A stretch of 64,000 bases of DNA from Hygrocybe punicea. Its lineage: Eukaryota; Basidiomycota; Agaricomycetes; Agaricales; Hygrophoraceae. This document shows, one piece after another, positions 47,103 to 59,112 of this stretch (position 1 is its first letter; each line of letters starts with the position of its first letter). The translations under genes were made by a program, and so were the position numbers. The notes beneath the pieces were generated by a model that was not told the DNA's origin, did no database searches, and saw only the letters and a program-made list of their open reading frames with translations. Where the stretch lies: NCBI GenBank assembly GCA_963556145.1, contig OY744468.1, positions 4,464,001 to 4,528,000 of the forward strand, given 5' to 3'.

Positions 47103-48461
47103 TTACAGGCGGCTGGTCTCGTAGTCCTGCCTCAACATCGCCAACCTTGAGGTCGACCGTTTGAGATCGACGCAGAGCCGCTGGAACTCTTGACCGAAGT
47201 GGATGAGGTGATGGTTGACGTTGGTGCCCAGGGCTCCCAGCTCCTCCGTAAGGACCGCCAGCCGCGCCGACACCTGCTCGTAATTCTCCATTGTCAAGAC
47301 AAACGGGTTTGCTGCTGAGGCTGCCCTAAGCCTTTTCGTCGGCTGCTCTTCCTCTGACTCTTCCTCGTCTTCGTCATTGTCCTCGACCAATTCCACATCC
47401 TCGACCCGCGGTTTGCTCGTTGAGGCCCGGGCTGGCCTACTGCAGATCGGCTTTGTCATGAACAACAATGGCTTCCTCATGCCGACTGTGACCTCTTTGC
47501 CCTTTCCGGTATCCACCTTGCGCCGACCCCCGCCCGTCCGATGTGTAGCATTAGTACACCTCTTCTTCAGCCTTTGGCACCGGTTGCAGACATATCTGGT
47601 TACACCCCGGCAAGCCTCTCCGGCCTTGATGCAGTTGGTGCAAGCCTGCAAAGGAAATGGTTTGGTCAGCTATCAAAAGTCTCAGTAACGATGAACCAGT
47701 GCTCAAAGGAAAAACTCACCGTCGTCTCCTCCAACTCCCCGATCACCGCGGTCTCCGGCTGATCCCGCTCTTGCTCACCCTCACCCACCACAGCCAACCA
47801 CGGACTGCCCTCTCGACCACCTGCGGCCGGTGGGCCCTCCTCGATAGCCTTTTCCCTGCGTTCCTCGCTAAGTTTGTGCTGATACGCAGCCGACCCCCTC
47901 TCGACTCGATCCGCCTCTTGGTTCCAGTGTTGCGACTCCTTCGCCCTTTCTAGGCTGTCTCGTCATTCCTCAGATGCCGCTCGTCGTCTTTGTTCCTCCT
48001 CTTGGTCTTTTAATGCCGCCAGCCGCTTCGCTTCTTTATCTCGGTTAGCTGCCTCCTCCTCCTCTTGCCGTTTCGCATCAGCCGCCTCCTGCTTCTCTCG
48101 TTCCGTCACCTCCTTCAGCCAATCCTTGACGTCCGTTGCATACGACTGCTGGTCGGCCCACAGAGGTGGGGCTACTGGCACGACGCCTGCAGTCTGGAGC
48201 TCGGTGACAATCCCATGATAGGCACGCTAGCGGACCAATGTTAGTTGGGCTAGGACGCAGGTCATTGATTACAGTACTCACCATCGCCCTTTTACAGCTG
48301 GTCAACCATTGCCTCGCCAATCCCTCGTTTCCCTTGGTCATCGTCACGAACCGGTCATTGTGGAACTCGGCCACCACGTTGACGGCCTGTTCGTAGTCCG
48401 GCCGGATCTCAGGATTGATGCTGTTGACAAAGGAATAATATGCGTCATAGAGGTCGGACAT
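47103..48461 (-). CDS. Antisense spliced gene inside Gypsy-1 (zinc-cluster, coiled-coil protein)
   Basis: Three exons on the minus strand: 48461-48282, 48226-47720 and 47645-47103 (1230 nt, 409 codons plus stop), with clear GTGAGT donors. It starts MSDLYDAYYSFVNSINPE. The middle is a Glu/Arg/Lys/Ala coiled coil. The last exon has a Cys-rich cluster CTNCIKAGEAC and CNRCQRLKKRC, reminiscent of fungal zinc-cluster DNA-binding domains, then an acidic stretch and a second helical region. A TGA at 47963-47965 interrupts exon 2 where CGA would fit. The position, behind integrase and before the LTR, on the opposite strand, suggests an accessory gene of the retrotransposon. Function unknown. Confidence 0.65.
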
Positions 48462-49435
48462 AGTGGACGTGTGATGGTGTAGAGGAAAAGTCGGATCAAC
48501 GAAGAGATTTTTTATTTATTTATTTTACTTTGCCGTTGTTTGGCCGTTCACATGATAAGCCACATTCGCGCCCCGTGTTTGAAGATCTCATACTATCGAC
48601 CACGGATGGTCTCTATTAGAAGACCCAAGGAGATGTAGAGGGTCCTCGACCCTCTGAGGCCGTAAACTCGATATATCACGAATCCGCTCAAACCCGACAT
48701 CTCTAGCAATCCACGCTCGAACCCGACGCAACCCGACGCAACCCGATGCACACCGACTAGCATGGCCGCTCACGTACCTGGTCGGCCCACCTCCTAAACT
48801 CACGGAACTTCAAATATCAAAGATAGATCTCATCGGACTGGGATCCTGACATCGGACTTGCCTTATTCGCGCCTAGCGTCTCCCTTATGGAGATATAGTA
48901 AAGTACATTACATCTTTTACAGGTTTTTATATCTTCCACCCATTTTCCCTGTCATGGTCGCCTCGCAACCCTCTTCCTACTTTTCCATTTTTATTCTCCT
49001 TTGTTTTCTCTCATTGGCCGAGGACTCTCGTCCAAATTTAGGTACAGAAATTTGTAGTATAAAAACGGTGCCCAAGCGCCGTCTCTGAATAAGAAACCAG
49101 TTCCCCCATTTCCTCTCTCTGAGATTTAGTCTCTCAGTAAAATCCATCGCACACATTACTCGTCAGATTCCTCAACGCTCTCCCCGTCGTTCTACCGCCT
49201 TTATCTCTACGTCCCTCGTCACCCGACACCTGACCCGCCGTACCCGACATCGTCGGCTTCATCGGCTTCAACCGGTCTCGATAGATTTCAGTAGTTTACT
49301 CAGCGGCTTCTTACCATTTATATCCTATCATCTTACTGAAGCTTGTTAGACTATTCCTAGTCACTTCTATGCTGACACCACAGGTTAGGATCTTTATTCC
49401 ACAGCCACCCCGACCTCGCCTTTACACCGTAAGCC
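48462..49435 (+). repeat. Probable 3' LTR region of Gypsy-1
   Basis: Non-coding DNA after the antisense gene. From about 48880 it has LTR-like signals on the plus strand: TATAAAAACG (about 49060) and AATAAGAAACC (about 49088), then pyrimidine-rich DNA, ending in ..CGCCTTTACA at about 49435. The exact left border is not visible, because no second LTR copy is in the window. Confidence 0.45.
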
Positions 49436-50993
49436 AACATGAGCGATAGGAGGAGTTCGAGGGTTCATAGACTTTGGCTTCGATTTTACGGCGAATAATA
49501 TTGCAAACTTCCTCATAGATACCAGGAGGAATAGGAATGTTGTGCTGGACCCAGGGAGTGTGCGGTAATATGGGGAACTCAACGGTGTAGAGACTGGTAT
49601 CTCCCTGGGCATGTATTCCATCTATTTCCTCTATTCTACATTCCTTCAGTTTGCTCTTCTCACTTTCCAATCACCTCTCCCAGTTGTCCCCCTTGTTTCT
49701 TGTTATAGATACTATATAGTACCTATATAGTGGCTTGTGTCCATAGTTACAAACAAGAAGAGATTCTTGGGTTTTTACCCCATCAACAAAACTCGCAAAA
49801 CACTGAGATTATGTGCCTACAAAGGCTGCTCTCTCTACAATGGGTGGAAAGAAATCAGTGCGAAATCTTCCGCGCTCATTGTTGGTCCACGTGAAACCTT
49901 TCTCTTGTTTGCATATAAAGTCGTGCATTAGTGCATGCTCAGCTGGCCAGAGGAACTTGCCTTCGTGAACTTTGCCAAATGCATCGCGATGTTCCTGCGT
50001 GTAGTGGTCTGTGGGGATGAAAGGTGGAGGATTCGGATCGAGGTTAGGAAGTTCAGCAAGCGGATCGCCAGTGATATTGCGTATTATGTGGAATTTGTCG
50101 GGGAGTTCAGCGATGACAGGCTTGACCTTGCGAGCGATGGGCTTGTAGACTTTCTTTTGGGTGGCAAAAACGCTAGCGAAGTCATCTGATAGTGTAGAAG
50201 GAGACGCGGATGAAGCCGAATAGGAAAAGGATGACGAGGGATCTGTTGAGGAAGGAGAAACAGAAGTTGAATATACTGGAATAGATGGGGAATCATTAGG
50301 AAAATCGCAGGCGGAAAGATAGACGTGGGGAACTGTAGATGAAGATGATGAGTCCACTAAATGGGTATAAGATTCAATGTACGTAGCGTTGGTATGTTTG
50401 TCGTGCACTATTACTAGCATGATGTCTCTGTCATCTAGTGCGCTCAGTTCCCCTTGTTGATAAAAACCGAGGATGAGTATAGGGGTATGCCGCACCGTCG
50501 TGCTTCACTTCTAGGGTACATTGGAATTGTCGCCAATCTGTTTGAATTTGGATCGTGTATTGTAATCGTCTGGTCTTCGTTGTGGTAATTCTTGACAACA
50601 CTTTCTGTAAGTACATCGAACGGTCATCCCAGGAGAATATGGTATGCGGGGTCACAGATGACATGCATCTGCAGGAAAAGTGTGATGTTGCCAATTTTAC
50701 AAGGAACATTCCATGTGAGACCTAGGGATTGATCAATCGAACCATTCGCCGATTGCATATTGAGATGAATCGCCAGGTCATAGGGAAGGCTAAACTGATG
50801 ACAGACGTCTTCTGACATTGCGAAAATCTGAGAACCAGGATCAATGATGCTACTGACTTGTTCTTGTCCGTCGACGAGTAAATTAACGGCACATAGAGCG
50901 TGCAATTCTTTTGTGACGGTAAAGATTTCAGGAATTTCGCCTGGCGAGAGACTCATGAGGTAGGTCTCATACAGGTTGGGAACAATGCACCAG
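49436..50993 (-). mobile_element. Gypsy-2, downstream part: protease and start of RT (minus strand)
   Basis: Read on the minus strand from 50993 to 49436. First comes a protease domain (about 50960-50620) with SLSPGEIPEIFTVTKE, IIDPGSQIFAMSEDVC and SLGLTWNVPCKIGNITLFL. After frameshifts comes a Ser-rich linker, then the RT entry: LPDKFHIIRNITGDPLAELP, HEGKFLWPAEHALMHDFI, TPWVQHNIPIPPGIYEEV and YEPSNSSYRS. The RT stops abruptly at about 49436 where the Gypsy-1 end begins. The rest of Gypsy-2 pol is not found in this window. Confidence 0.75.
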
Positions 50994-51560
50994 ATTCAGC
51001 AAGATATTACCAACTCACTTGGGATGCCTGAGAATGAGATTGCCCAACTCACTTGGGGATAGCTGAATCAGGCTGAGATATATCCTGGGCCAACTGAGAT
51101 GGTCCAGGCTGATGTTCCCAGGATATATCCTGGCCCAACTGAGATGGTCCAGGCTGATGTTCCCAGGATATATCCTGGCCCATCTGAGATGGTCCAGGCT
51201 GAGGTTCCCAGGATATATCCTGGCCCGACTGAGATGGTCCAGGCTGATGTTCCCAGGATATATCCTGGCCCAACTGGGATGGTCCAGGCTGATGTTCCCA
51301 GGATATATCCTGGCCCATCTGAGATGGTCCAGGCTGATGTTCCCTGGATATATCCTGGCTCAACTGGGATGGTCCAGGCTGATGTTTTCGGGATATATCC
51401 TGGGCCAACCGAGATGGTCCTGGCTGATGTTCTTAGGATATATTTTGGGCCAGTTGACATGCTCCAGGCTGATGTTCCCAGGATATATCCTGGCCCAACT
51501 GGGATGGCCCAGGCTGATGTTCTCAGGATATATCCTGACTCAGCTGCACAATTCAGGCTC
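50994..51560 (+). repeat. Left TIR of the KDZ element, 45-bp tandem array
   Basis: After ~75 bp of unique terminal sequence containing two copies of CCAACTCACTTGGG, a 45-bp unit (GGATATATCCTGGCCCAACT plus GAGATGGTCCAGGCTGATGTTCCCA) is repeated about ten times up to about 51540. The unit contains the palindromic core GGATATATCC. The array is inverted at the other end of the element. Confidence 0.88.
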
Positions 51561-51624
51561 ATAATACTTTTAATGGTAGACATCATAGTTCAGACATAAT
51601 GCAAAAAATGTTCTTGTACTGCCA

Positions 51625-54600
51625 CTACTGCTCATCTCCCAAAATTGGTTGAAATAAACTACGTGCACTTGACTCCAACCTTGCCCATGTCTGAGCTTGT
51701 TTGTAGGCATAACTTGTCAAACCCTGGTTGTGGAGTGAATTATCTCCATCTATCTCTTGTTCAATGGCCCAACTTTCCCATCTTTGCTTGTAAAATTTAA
51801 AATAATTTGGTGTCCACTTCATCTCATGGTGAAGCCGAATAACCTGTTCATCCCACCGATTAAATCTTGCACTGGCTCGTAACCAATTGACTCTGTAAAC
51901 TGTACACAATCTTCAATTGTTAGCTGAGTTAGGAAATACAAGTTATACTCACAGTCTTTCATGTGTATACTGAAGTCATCTCCATCCACCTGATCTCCAA
52001 TTCTCCAGAACCATGGTAACTTGTATGATTTTTGTCCAATTCTGTTTGCCTCCATAATATCAGCAGGCATCTGAAGGTCACTTTTAGTAATAGCATGATA
52101 ATTTGAATCATTATATCCCAGTCTCCGTTGTGCTTCTCTAGCATGGTTGTAGCTAGCAACAATTCTTGTGATTTTTTCATCCAGTGTATGAATCTGACTC
52201 CAAATTCGTGTGGATTGTTTAGTGCTTTTGGAATTACGAATCTATATCAAAATCACTAAGTAAATTTAGTCATAGTTAAGTCAACAGACAGACCTTTTTG
52301 CGCATTATCAGGGACTTTCCACCTAACGCCACCTTCAACTGCTCCAATGCATCATTCAACTGCCCAAGTCGTAACTGAGCCTCTTGCTTGCTCAAGTCAT
52401 TTAATCCTGGTTGGTTTTGACACTTTGTGGTAAGATTGGATGGAAGAAGAAGTGTAATCTTTTCTGGAGTGTGTTTCACTTCTTCTTCATCATCTAAAAG
52501 CTTCTCTTCTTCTTCACTTTCATCTCTAGAAATGTCAACTCTCATAAGATCTCCACTTCCAATATTATTCATAACAGTGAGTGCAGAAAGCTTCTTCTCA
52601 AAGCTGTTAATGAGAGCTTGAAGTCTTTGTCGTTTCTCTTGAAGGGTCTTCTTTTCAGCTAATGATGGTTGGCGTAGTGTTTGTATATGCTGACATTCTG
52701 TCATAGAAACATATAAGAAATAACTTGAGCTTCAATGGGATAAGAAAGACATACTGTGCCTCCTCCACATTTAGTCCAATGGACAATAGACTAGAATATC
52801 CCATCATATTGCCAGACTTGTTTTCAATTTCAGCAAGTTCCAACTGTATCTCTGCAAGACTGCAGACTGAATTGATACATCAATATTGTACTAATGCAAT
52901 ATTAACCCCTGCTTACCATGATTTTCATCAACATCATACATTCTTAAGATATTGCACGTTCATCTATGGCCAATTCTTCTAGCTCCTTCCACTCCGCAAT
53001 CCACTCATCACTAAGTCTATCAGTCAACTCATCCAAGGCATCCTTCATATTCTCTCTCTCAAGGACAGCTTCCTTCCATTTCTTGATAATATATTGAGCT
53101 GCAAAAATATATTCAAGAGAAACTTATTGAGACATATGTGAATCATACATGACTTGATCAGTTTCTTCCAATTTGAATCATTCATATAATTATCCAAAAC
53201 CTCCTGACGATGAGCTTGAGACATTGTGCTGGTTGAACCAGCTGCCTTTTTCAGATTGGACCAGAGTGATTCTAGGATCTCCCCAGCAATTTGTCCAGCT
53301 CCATGGATAAAGTTGAGGGAGTATAGAGGAAAACATTCTTGAATATGAACCCCAAGATGAAATTTTCCAATGCCATATAGAAGTTCGAGATCTTCTCTCA
53401 GATCTAGGGTGTTGCTTTGAGAAACCTGCCAGAGAAAGTTTTTTGACCATGAACACATGATGTCATAAATTGCAATAGCCTTTGGTGTGAGTGAATTTTG
53501 AGCCAATGCCTGGCAGAAAGCATAGTCCATGTTGACTTGTCTAGAATAATAGAGTGAATATGATTTATTTAATCACAAAACAAGAAGACTACCTTTCACC
53601 CTTCTGAAAATCCACCACACTATGTGGATAGAAGCATCCATGATTGGCACAAGCACAGGCACCCACTCCAGTAGCGCGAAGATGGTCCTTATGGTGTACA
53701 TTGGCTTGACTAATGGCTCTGTGATTTTGACATTTATGTTTCTGAAAAAATTGTAAGACCAGCTAATATATTGAAATAAATACAGAGGACCAACCTGATT
53801 CTCTTCAAAAGAAGAGGCAAGATGCTGCTGATAGGCAGATTCACCTGTCATGAACTGATGCCCATCACTCAACCAAACATCCTTCTCAGGACATTTAGGA
53901 ATGACATGATCAAGCTTGAAGTTGCCATCTGCAACAATTTTTGGGTAATATACCCATCTGTTGTAGTATCATGAATAATGTGCACCTCTCTCACAACATA
54001 ACAGAAAAAGTACATACGGTGTGTCTGAGCATCTTATTTCATCCTCAGTAACATTGATGCCAGGTTGGGGACAACTTGGACAAAAGACTGCAAGACCACC
54101 ATCTTTGCATTTAATAGTGGAATCATGTGCAAAGCCGGCCTGTTTCAGATCAGTCAAGTTTCTCCATTGCCTTGACACACGCATTAATTCACGATAACGG
54201 TCTTACAAAAGTGATTTGTTAGTGGCTGACAGGATAACTTGCAAAAAAACAAAATGTACTGGTATCAAGTGTGGAAAATTGTTGTCTGTCAATCTCCTAA
54301 GCTTTGAATAAAAGTTGAAGGCAGAAACTTTGCACTCCATAGCTTCAATGTAGAATTGGTGAAGAACCATAAAAGTAAATGCAGTAGTGGGACGAGATGA
54401 TGTGGCTGGAAAGAATCGCATGTTGAAGAGCTGTGTTTCATGGGTAGCTGTTGCTGAACATTGGCACCAGCAAACATGGCGTCGATAAATCCCAGAGCTA
54501 TCCACAAAAACCATAGTTGTGGTTTGAGACTGGGAGACATCATCCATGTTTTCTACAACCATGATATCATCATCTTTATCAAGCTGCATATCATCATCTT

Positions 54601-55232
54601 CTACATCCTCCCAGGATTGTGATGTTGTTGGTTGAGGGCATGGATTTCCATCATGTCCAAGATAAATGATTAGACCCAGTTCTCCAAGATCAGCACGATC
54701 AAAAAATTGGCCTGTCCAATACTGGATTTTGTGAAAAGGATTGTGTTGGTGAACTCGAAGACAGCAATTATTGCAAAGCAATCGTTGACCAAGGTGGCAA
54801 TCAAGACATCGGTACAGCCCTGGACACTGCTGACAATTGATGCATAACATATTTACTGGTGGAGCTTCCAACTCAACCAGTTTTGCCAAGTGAGTCTGTC
54901 GATGTTTATGCTTCCATTCTTGGAGATAATCATTCTGCGTCTGATAATTGATTGAGTGGAGAATCATATGAAAACTATGACAGAAATAAGCATACTTTTC
55001 CTTGCTTCAAAGCCTGAGGAGATTGGGGTTCTTCTAGATCTTGTAGTGGTATATGAATCTGTTCTGTAACTAAAGGCTGTGATCTTTCTCTATATTTTGA
55101 ATGATGGTGTATAGAGGAAGATCTGGTCTGATTTTTGGCCAATATTTTGACTTCACCTCTAGAAGTGGTCTTCCTGACATATACTGTCTCCACAACTGTT
55201 CCCTTTTGTCTTTTTAACTGGTTTTTTGGCAT
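51625..55232 (-). CDS. KDZ transposase with N-terminal CxC2 cysteine cluster
   Basis: Transposase of the Kyakuja-Dileera-Zisupton family. It starts MPKNQLKRQKGTV (55232) and ends at 51625, with many introns. The CxC2 cluster is CINCQQCPGLYRCLDCHLGQ then LLCNNCCLRVHQHNPFHKI. The KDZ core has AVFCPSCPQPGIN, KIVADGNFKLDHV, SDGHQFM, CACANHGCFYPHSVVDF, YDIMCSWSKNF and GIGKFHLGVHIQECFP, followed by GAGQIAGEILESLWSNL. A coiled-coil region and a C-terminal domain (LHHEMKWTPNYFKFYKQRW) follow. One possible 1-nt frameshift is near 52950 (an in-frame TAA next to a frame that continues well); otherwise the gene reads through. Both the core motifs and the Cys cluster are intact. Confidence 0.85.
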
Positions 55233-55430
55233 GGTAGTAGTGGTAAGAGTGAACAAGATTCTTTTTTTTTTTTTTGCAAACAACAAAAAGTCACATGATC
55301 AGAGTTCTCAGGATCACATGATCCTATAGTCCAATTCAATAACTCAGCCATGATTCAACTTTCACCATAATCTACAATTGTTTTTACAAAAAATGAAAAC
55401 AAAACATTGCAATAAAGTTGGAGTTATCTA

Positions 55431-57310
55431 TCAAGATTGGAATCCCCTATTAATTGCACTAGCCAATTCCTTGGCCTGCCCACCAGATTTTTCAGCAGCT
55501 TTTTTCTCCTCCAACTTCTTATAATGCTCCTCAGAACCTATAGCTTTAAGACGATTGGTGACTTCTTCACTCTGGCTCCCTCGTGAGTAGGCCTCAGTAC
55601 CATTGGGAAAGTGGTCAATATAAGGACCCCAATAAAGCCCAATACCCCAGCCATCTCCACCATTCAAAATTGCCTTGGTAAAATAATCGTCCTGGCCTGC
55701 ATAAAGGGAATAGATGTGTGGACAGAATTTGCAGTTGACTAAGAGTGTGAATTGATCATTGGGATGTGACCCCCATTCAGAGGATCCGATGCGACCACAT
55801 GCTGGGCATTGAGGAGAAACTGTGATCCCAAGGGGACGTGACCGTGACTCCGAACAAAGGAAAAAACGCCACTCCTTCTCCCAATTCATCACAGCGACAT
55901 CAGTGTTACGACCCAGGTTTTGTTCTTCCACCAGCAAGTTGCCAATAATAAATTCCATATTATACTTCTCAAGAAACACCTTGAGAGCCAACTTTTGCAA
56001 GAAGGGTGAAGCAATGTGGGGGTAGAAGTCAAGTTGTGTGAAGCCAACAATCCAATCAAATATGTTGCTATACAATAAACTTTAGTCTCCAAGTAAATTA
56101 TTTGAAAAGGAACATTTACCGCTTGGCCAGGTCCTTGAGCATGGTAAGAGAACCATCATGTGAAAAAATGTGGGCACATGTCAAAAGGTAGAGATGTGTT
56201 GTTGCTGTGGTAAGCAGACGCTCCAATCCAGGGGAGAATAGAACAGAGAAAAGCTATGAAGTGCAAATATGTTATTATATCAAATTGTAAATTAATGTGT
56301 AATACCTACCTCAGGAATAGTGAGTGATGCACCACGATCCACTTGACAGTGCAGCAAACCAGTATCAGGGTCAGAGTGGGTGTGCAAAAACACAATAATG
56401 CGTTTGAAATCACGTCTTATCCATATTGGATTAGAACAGTTAAGAGGAATAATTCTGAAACATACTTGAGTAGAGCCAATAACACTTTCTGGACTTTTCT
56501 CTCCTGAGTTGACACTGAGGCAGAACTGGAAGGATCAAAGGAAAAGTCAATGTCGAAATATTGGAGGACCTGATCTTTCTGCTCAGGAAAGTAGGCATGA
56601 AGGTGATGGTACACCATAAAGGCTGGGTCTCCTTGTGGAATATCAGCCAACCTAAAATTCAGTATGGCAACTGAGGCTGTATCGACCAAACGCCATGCTC
56701 CTTGAATAACAAGAGCCCCCAACTCTGCAGGGGTCCCATCCCAAATCCGATTTCCAACAACAATTCCCTCCACAAAAATCAGTTAAAGGATAAATGTGTT
56801 ACACTTTTTACTTACTGTGTATGGTGTCAAAATCTTATTCTTCATCTGCCGGTCATACTTTATGTGGCATTTGGGACAAATAAAAAAAGTATCATTCTTT
56901 ATCAGAAATCCTGGACTTGCAGAAAGTGTGATACACTTGTCCATGCATAGAACCCTAGGGCAATAGGCACAGCAAAAGACTTCACCACCATTGCCACAAG
57001 AGCAACACCACTGGTGAAAGGAATTTAATTAGTATGGGAAGCAATGACAATGAGGGCCTACAATATTAGATGGCTCCTCATGTTTCCTAAGGTCTAGTGG
57101 GAAGGGCTGCATGGGCTGCAGGGGCTGCAAGGGCGGCAGAGTGGCTATCTGGGGTACACTTTCCATTTCGGCATCTGATTGGTCATCGCCCGAAAGAGAA
57201 CTCAAATCAGATAACATTTTTAGATCAAGATCCAGATCTTTCGCAAGCTGAGATTGAGGAGCTGGTGCACCAGCTTTTTTACTGGCAGTAGTAGCAGTAA
57301 TTATGGGCAT
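55431..57310 (-). CDS. KDZ-carried zinc-cluster protein with possible caspase-like core
   Basis: Unknown gene inside the KDZ element. It starts MPIITATTASKKAG (57310). The first exon is acidic with a Leu/Pro/Gln repeat. Next is a PHD-like Cys-rich unit: CCSCGNGGEVFCCAYCPRVLC, then FICPKCHIKYD. A conserved-looking region contains NRIWDGTPAELGALVIQGAW, then KRIIVFLHTHSDPDTGLLH, and after an intron THLYLLTCAHIF, and later LDFYPHIASPFLQKLALKVF. The strand-His (HTHSD) followed by strand-Cys (LLTC) order resembles the His/Cys dyad of caspase/CHAT peptidases; this is an inference. A CPACGRIGSSEW unit and a charged tail end the protein. No known name. Confidence 0.6.
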
Positions 57311-57464
57311 ATTTGTGGTAATAGAATGGCTGAAAAAATGAGAGAGAATGAAGTTCGAGTGCAAGAACAATGCAAACTTGCAATGAGGCAGCAATGCTCA
57401 CATCAAACTCCAAAACTCTGACTTTGTCTGACTTACTGACTTTGTCTGACTGACTCACAGGTCT

Positions 57465-58388
57465 GTGCCAGATTCTAGTCACAACCACTACAACGACGCC
57501 GACAATGGCTCCACCAAGTTGCGGCTCCACATCCCACAGAGACGGCACACCAAAGCTGCCAACAACGACGCCCAACGTCCATCCACAACCGACACCACAT
57601 CCGGGAACGACGACCCCAACTCCCAACGCCCAATGGCCCCACGACGACGACGGCAACGCCCAACGCCTAACTCCAGACGCCCAACGGCCCCACCACATCC
57701 ACCCAACGACAACCCAAACGCCCAACGGCCCCTACCCCAACAACGCCCAACACCCAACACCCAATGGCTTCACATCCGGCAACGACGGCCCCATGACGAC
57801 GACGATGGCCCCTACCCCAACGCCCAACGCCCAACAGTCCCACCACGTCCGGCAACGATGACGACGGCCCTTACCCCAACGCCCAACGCCCAACGGCCCA
57901 CCACATGCGGCAACGATGACGACGGCCCAACCCCAACACCCAATGGCCCCACCACAACCGGCAACGACGACGACGGCCCCTACGCCAACGCCAAATGCCC
58001 AACACCACAACCAGCAACGACGACGACGGACCCTACCCCAACGCCCAACGCCCAACGGCCCCACCACAACCGGCAACGACGACGACGGCCCTTACGCCAA
58101 CGCCCAACGCCCAACCCCAACGCCCAACCCCAACGCCCAATGGCCCACCACAACCGGCAACGACGACGGCCCAACCCCACTCAACCCCAACGCCCAACGC
58201 CCAACCCCAATGCCCAACGGCCCCACCACAACCGGCAACGACGACGGCCCAACCCCGCCCAACGCCCAACGCCCAACACCAACACCCAACGGCCCATCAA
58301 AACTGGCAATGACGACGACAGCCCAACCCCAACGCCCAACGCCCAACGGCCCCACCACGTCCGGCGCCCAACGCCCCATCCCAACTGA
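57465..58388. repeat. CpG-rich CCAACG minisatellite inside the KDZ element
   Basis: About 0.9 kb of interspersed tandem units built from CCCAACGCCCAACGGCCC, ACCACAACCGGCAACGACGA and variants. It is C-rich on the plus strand, in sharp contrast to the AT-rich DNA around it. It gives long open frames in several frames (Asn/Pro/Arg/Thr-rich), which I take as a product of the repeat. It lies between the minus-strand and plus-strand genes of the element. Confidence 0.75.
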
Positions 58389-59112
58389 CCTCGCGTACAT
58401 GCACCGCGACGTCAATGGACGTCGGCGCTGTGTCCGCGAGGTCTCCAGGGACCAGAGAACAGTTGGGGGGCATGATGCCTCATCCAGTGATGGTGGCCCC
58501 AACCCCACCACCCAAATACTCGTGAACTCACGAAACCGCCGCTGCCCTGTCTATAGGCATGCCAGCAAAACTAAGTACACACAGAAAATAAGCTTAGATT
58601 TTATTATCATAACTCGTTACTACTACTATGTATAAATAAATGAGAACATTTTAAGTTACCTACCCTGGACCCATGCCCAGGGAATAGCAGAGAGGCCACC
58701 CTCTCTGCTGGTAACATATCCAGGTCTATGAAATGGAGTGCAGATCACACCACAGGCTGCACCCTCACCAGAACTTCGGTGCCCTGGCATCAAGCAGAGA
58801 GATTCGGCTCTCTCTGCCAGGGGAGTGGGAGTGGGAGAAAAGCACTCAAGGGGTGAAAACGAAGGTTTCGGAGTTTTTAAATACAATTGAACCATCACGT
58901 GATATTTTGAACATGTGATTGTTGACGTGGCAATTTGCACATGTGATTGTTGAGGTGGGAATTTGCCACAGCAACTCAAGTTTGCTCCAATTTCTGAGTT
59001 ACTACTGCTCCAATTTGCAAGGAAAATCTGTTTTAGCTTCCAGAGTTCATCCTAACTTCCCTTACCACTTCTATTTCACTCATCCTCCAGTCTACCTCAT
59101 ACTGAACTACAA
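58389..59112. other. Non-coding spacer within the KDZ element
   Basis: About 720 bp between the minisatellite and the plus-strand gene. A short inverted repeat (AGCAGAGAGGCCACC/CTCTCTGC type) is near 58685-58715 and again near 58795-58820. AT-rich from 58850. It likely holds the promoter of the plus-strand gene. Confidence 0.35.

Larger units (their letters stand above)
41120..49435 (+). mobile_element. Gypsy-1: Ty3/gypsy LTR retrotransposon, 5'-truncated and decayed
   Basis: Order on the plus strand is gag, protease, RT, RNase H, integrase, as in Ty3/gypsy. A spliced gene lies on the opposite strand behind pol (47103-48461), then LTR-like DNA to about 49435. No 5' LTR is visible; the gag frame is preceded by the 33-bp array. 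The right end appears to cut into the RT gene of Gypsy-2, with a CA dinucleotide (..CTTTACA) at the junction. Coding parts carry six TGA stops, at least one frameshift, and catalytic Asp-to-Asn changes, so the element is non-autonomous. Confidence 0.85.

Noticed and set aside
51068..51599. Open frames of 119-172 codons on both strands of the TIR arrays
   Set aside because: The 45-bp unit is divisible by three, so any stop-free unit stays open in all copies. The repeated peptides are a by-product.
57465..58635. 307- and 239-codon open frames rich in Asn, Pro and Arg
   Set aside because: Several frames on both strands are open through the same minisatellite; composition explains them.
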